Shown here: in pieces, positions 63,866 through 64,000 of the stretch | How the letters are laid out: each line of letters starts with the position of its first letter | Position numbering within the stretch: the first letter of the stretch is position 1 | DNA from: Bradyrhizobium sp. CIAT3101 | Lineage (GTDB): Bacteria; Pseudomonadota; Alphaproteobacteria; Rhizobiales; Xanthobacteraceae | DNA length: 64,000 nt | Direction: 5' to 3' | Assembly: GCF_029714945.1 (NCBI RefSeq) | Contig: NZ_CP121634.1 | Coordinates: forward strand, 7,275,001 to 7,339,000 | Position numbers and translations under genes: made by a program | The notes under the pieces: generated by a model | The model's database searches: none | The model's input: only the letters and a program-made list of their open reading frames with translations | What the model was told of the DNA's origin: nothing

Positions 63866-64000
63866 TCAGCGCCGCCCCGTCATCGCGCTCAATTCCGTCT
63901 TGACGCGCGCCAGGGAGTTCGGGCCATCCGGGTCGGACGGAACGAGTTGCGCATAAGCTTCGAAGTCGGACACGGCCTCGACGAGACTGCGCTTCTTCTC
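63866..64000 (-). CDS. C-terminal end of a TPR-like protein (cut by window edge)
   Basis: An open minus-strand frame enters from the right edge and ends at 63866-63868 (TGA). The 44 residues read EKKRSLVEAVSDFEAYAQL then PSDPDGPNSLARVKTELSAM and TGRR, with the spacing of a tetratricopeptide-type helix pair (A..DFE.Y..L.P.DP.......R). Only the end is visible; the rest lies beyond 64000. The 143-bp gap to the previous gene holds nothing else clear. Confidence 0.65.
   Translation of the reverse strand, partial: EKKRSLVEAVSDFEAYAQLVPSDPDGPNSLARVKTELSAMTGRR

Overview
The window looks like chromosomal core DNA of a Bradyrhizobium-type alphaproteobacterium (order Hyphomicrobiales). The evidence is the high G+C with strong GC3 bias, a fused cytochrome b/c1 gene (fbcH) behind a Rieske gene, a fused anthranilate synthase trpE(G) with a rhizobial-type trpL leader, a CcrM GANTC methyltransferase, a bacteriophytochrome with its own heme oxygenase, several DUF3551-type small secreted proteins, and the short dispersed palindromes common in Bradyrhizobium intergenic DNA. 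This assignment is an inference from gene content; no database was searched.

Layout. 0-9 kb: rnhB, a VOC protein, a radical SAM protein, the phosphoketolase-acetate kinase pair (xfp-ackA), an RMD1-family membrane protein, a small glycosyltransferase and a MarR-GNAT fusion. 9-21 kb: moaB, a YpfJ-type metallopeptidase, ccrM, a GST, a chemoreceptor, the bphO-bphP light-sensing operon, a SnoaL-like/DUF1127 pair and a divergent LysR regulator. 21-30 kb: an FkbM methyltransferase, a GST, a flavin monooxygenase, a Spy-like periplasmic protein behind a perfect FNR/FixK box, a thioesterase, a diguanylate cyclase, mutY, a HigBA toxin-antitoxin pair, and a DUF721/DciA gene that looks frameshifted. 30-39 kb: a DsbA-like oxidoreductase, smc, an Rsm22-like methyltransferase, lemA, an HtpX-like protease, and two MinD/ParA-like ATPases followed by a GIY-YIG protein. 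39-50 kb: apt, trpE(G) with its attenuator, a dienelactone hydrolase, the bc1 operon, and trmL-queE-queD-hemF-HAD. 50-64 kb: accessory-looking DNA dominated by one 9.5-kb gene, then small secreted proteins, a TauD-like dioxygenase and the end of a TPR gene.

How the genes work together. xfp-ackA forms a short route from sugar phosphates to acetate plus ATP through acetyl phosphate. bphO makes biliverdin for the phytochrome encoded 4 bp downstream. trpL senses tryptophan charging for trpE(G). The tRNA genes trmL, queE and queD share a transcription direction with hemF. mutY, DUF721, the DsbA-like gene and smc are likely an old gene neighbourhood into which higBA was inserted.

The most unusual object is the 3154-residue protein at 50468-59932. 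It has a doubled plan of propeller-like module, 121-residue repeats (4, then 9 copies) and phosphoesterase domain, followed by a tail, with no classical signal peptide. I suggest it is a secreted phosphatase/adhesin-type polyprotein. The other unusual features are the MinD-like pair with three 11-bp tandem repeats upstream, the leaderless-looking trpL, GANTC sites and a CtrA-like site before ccrM, the hairpin-rich bphO leader, and the frameshift in the DUF721 gene.
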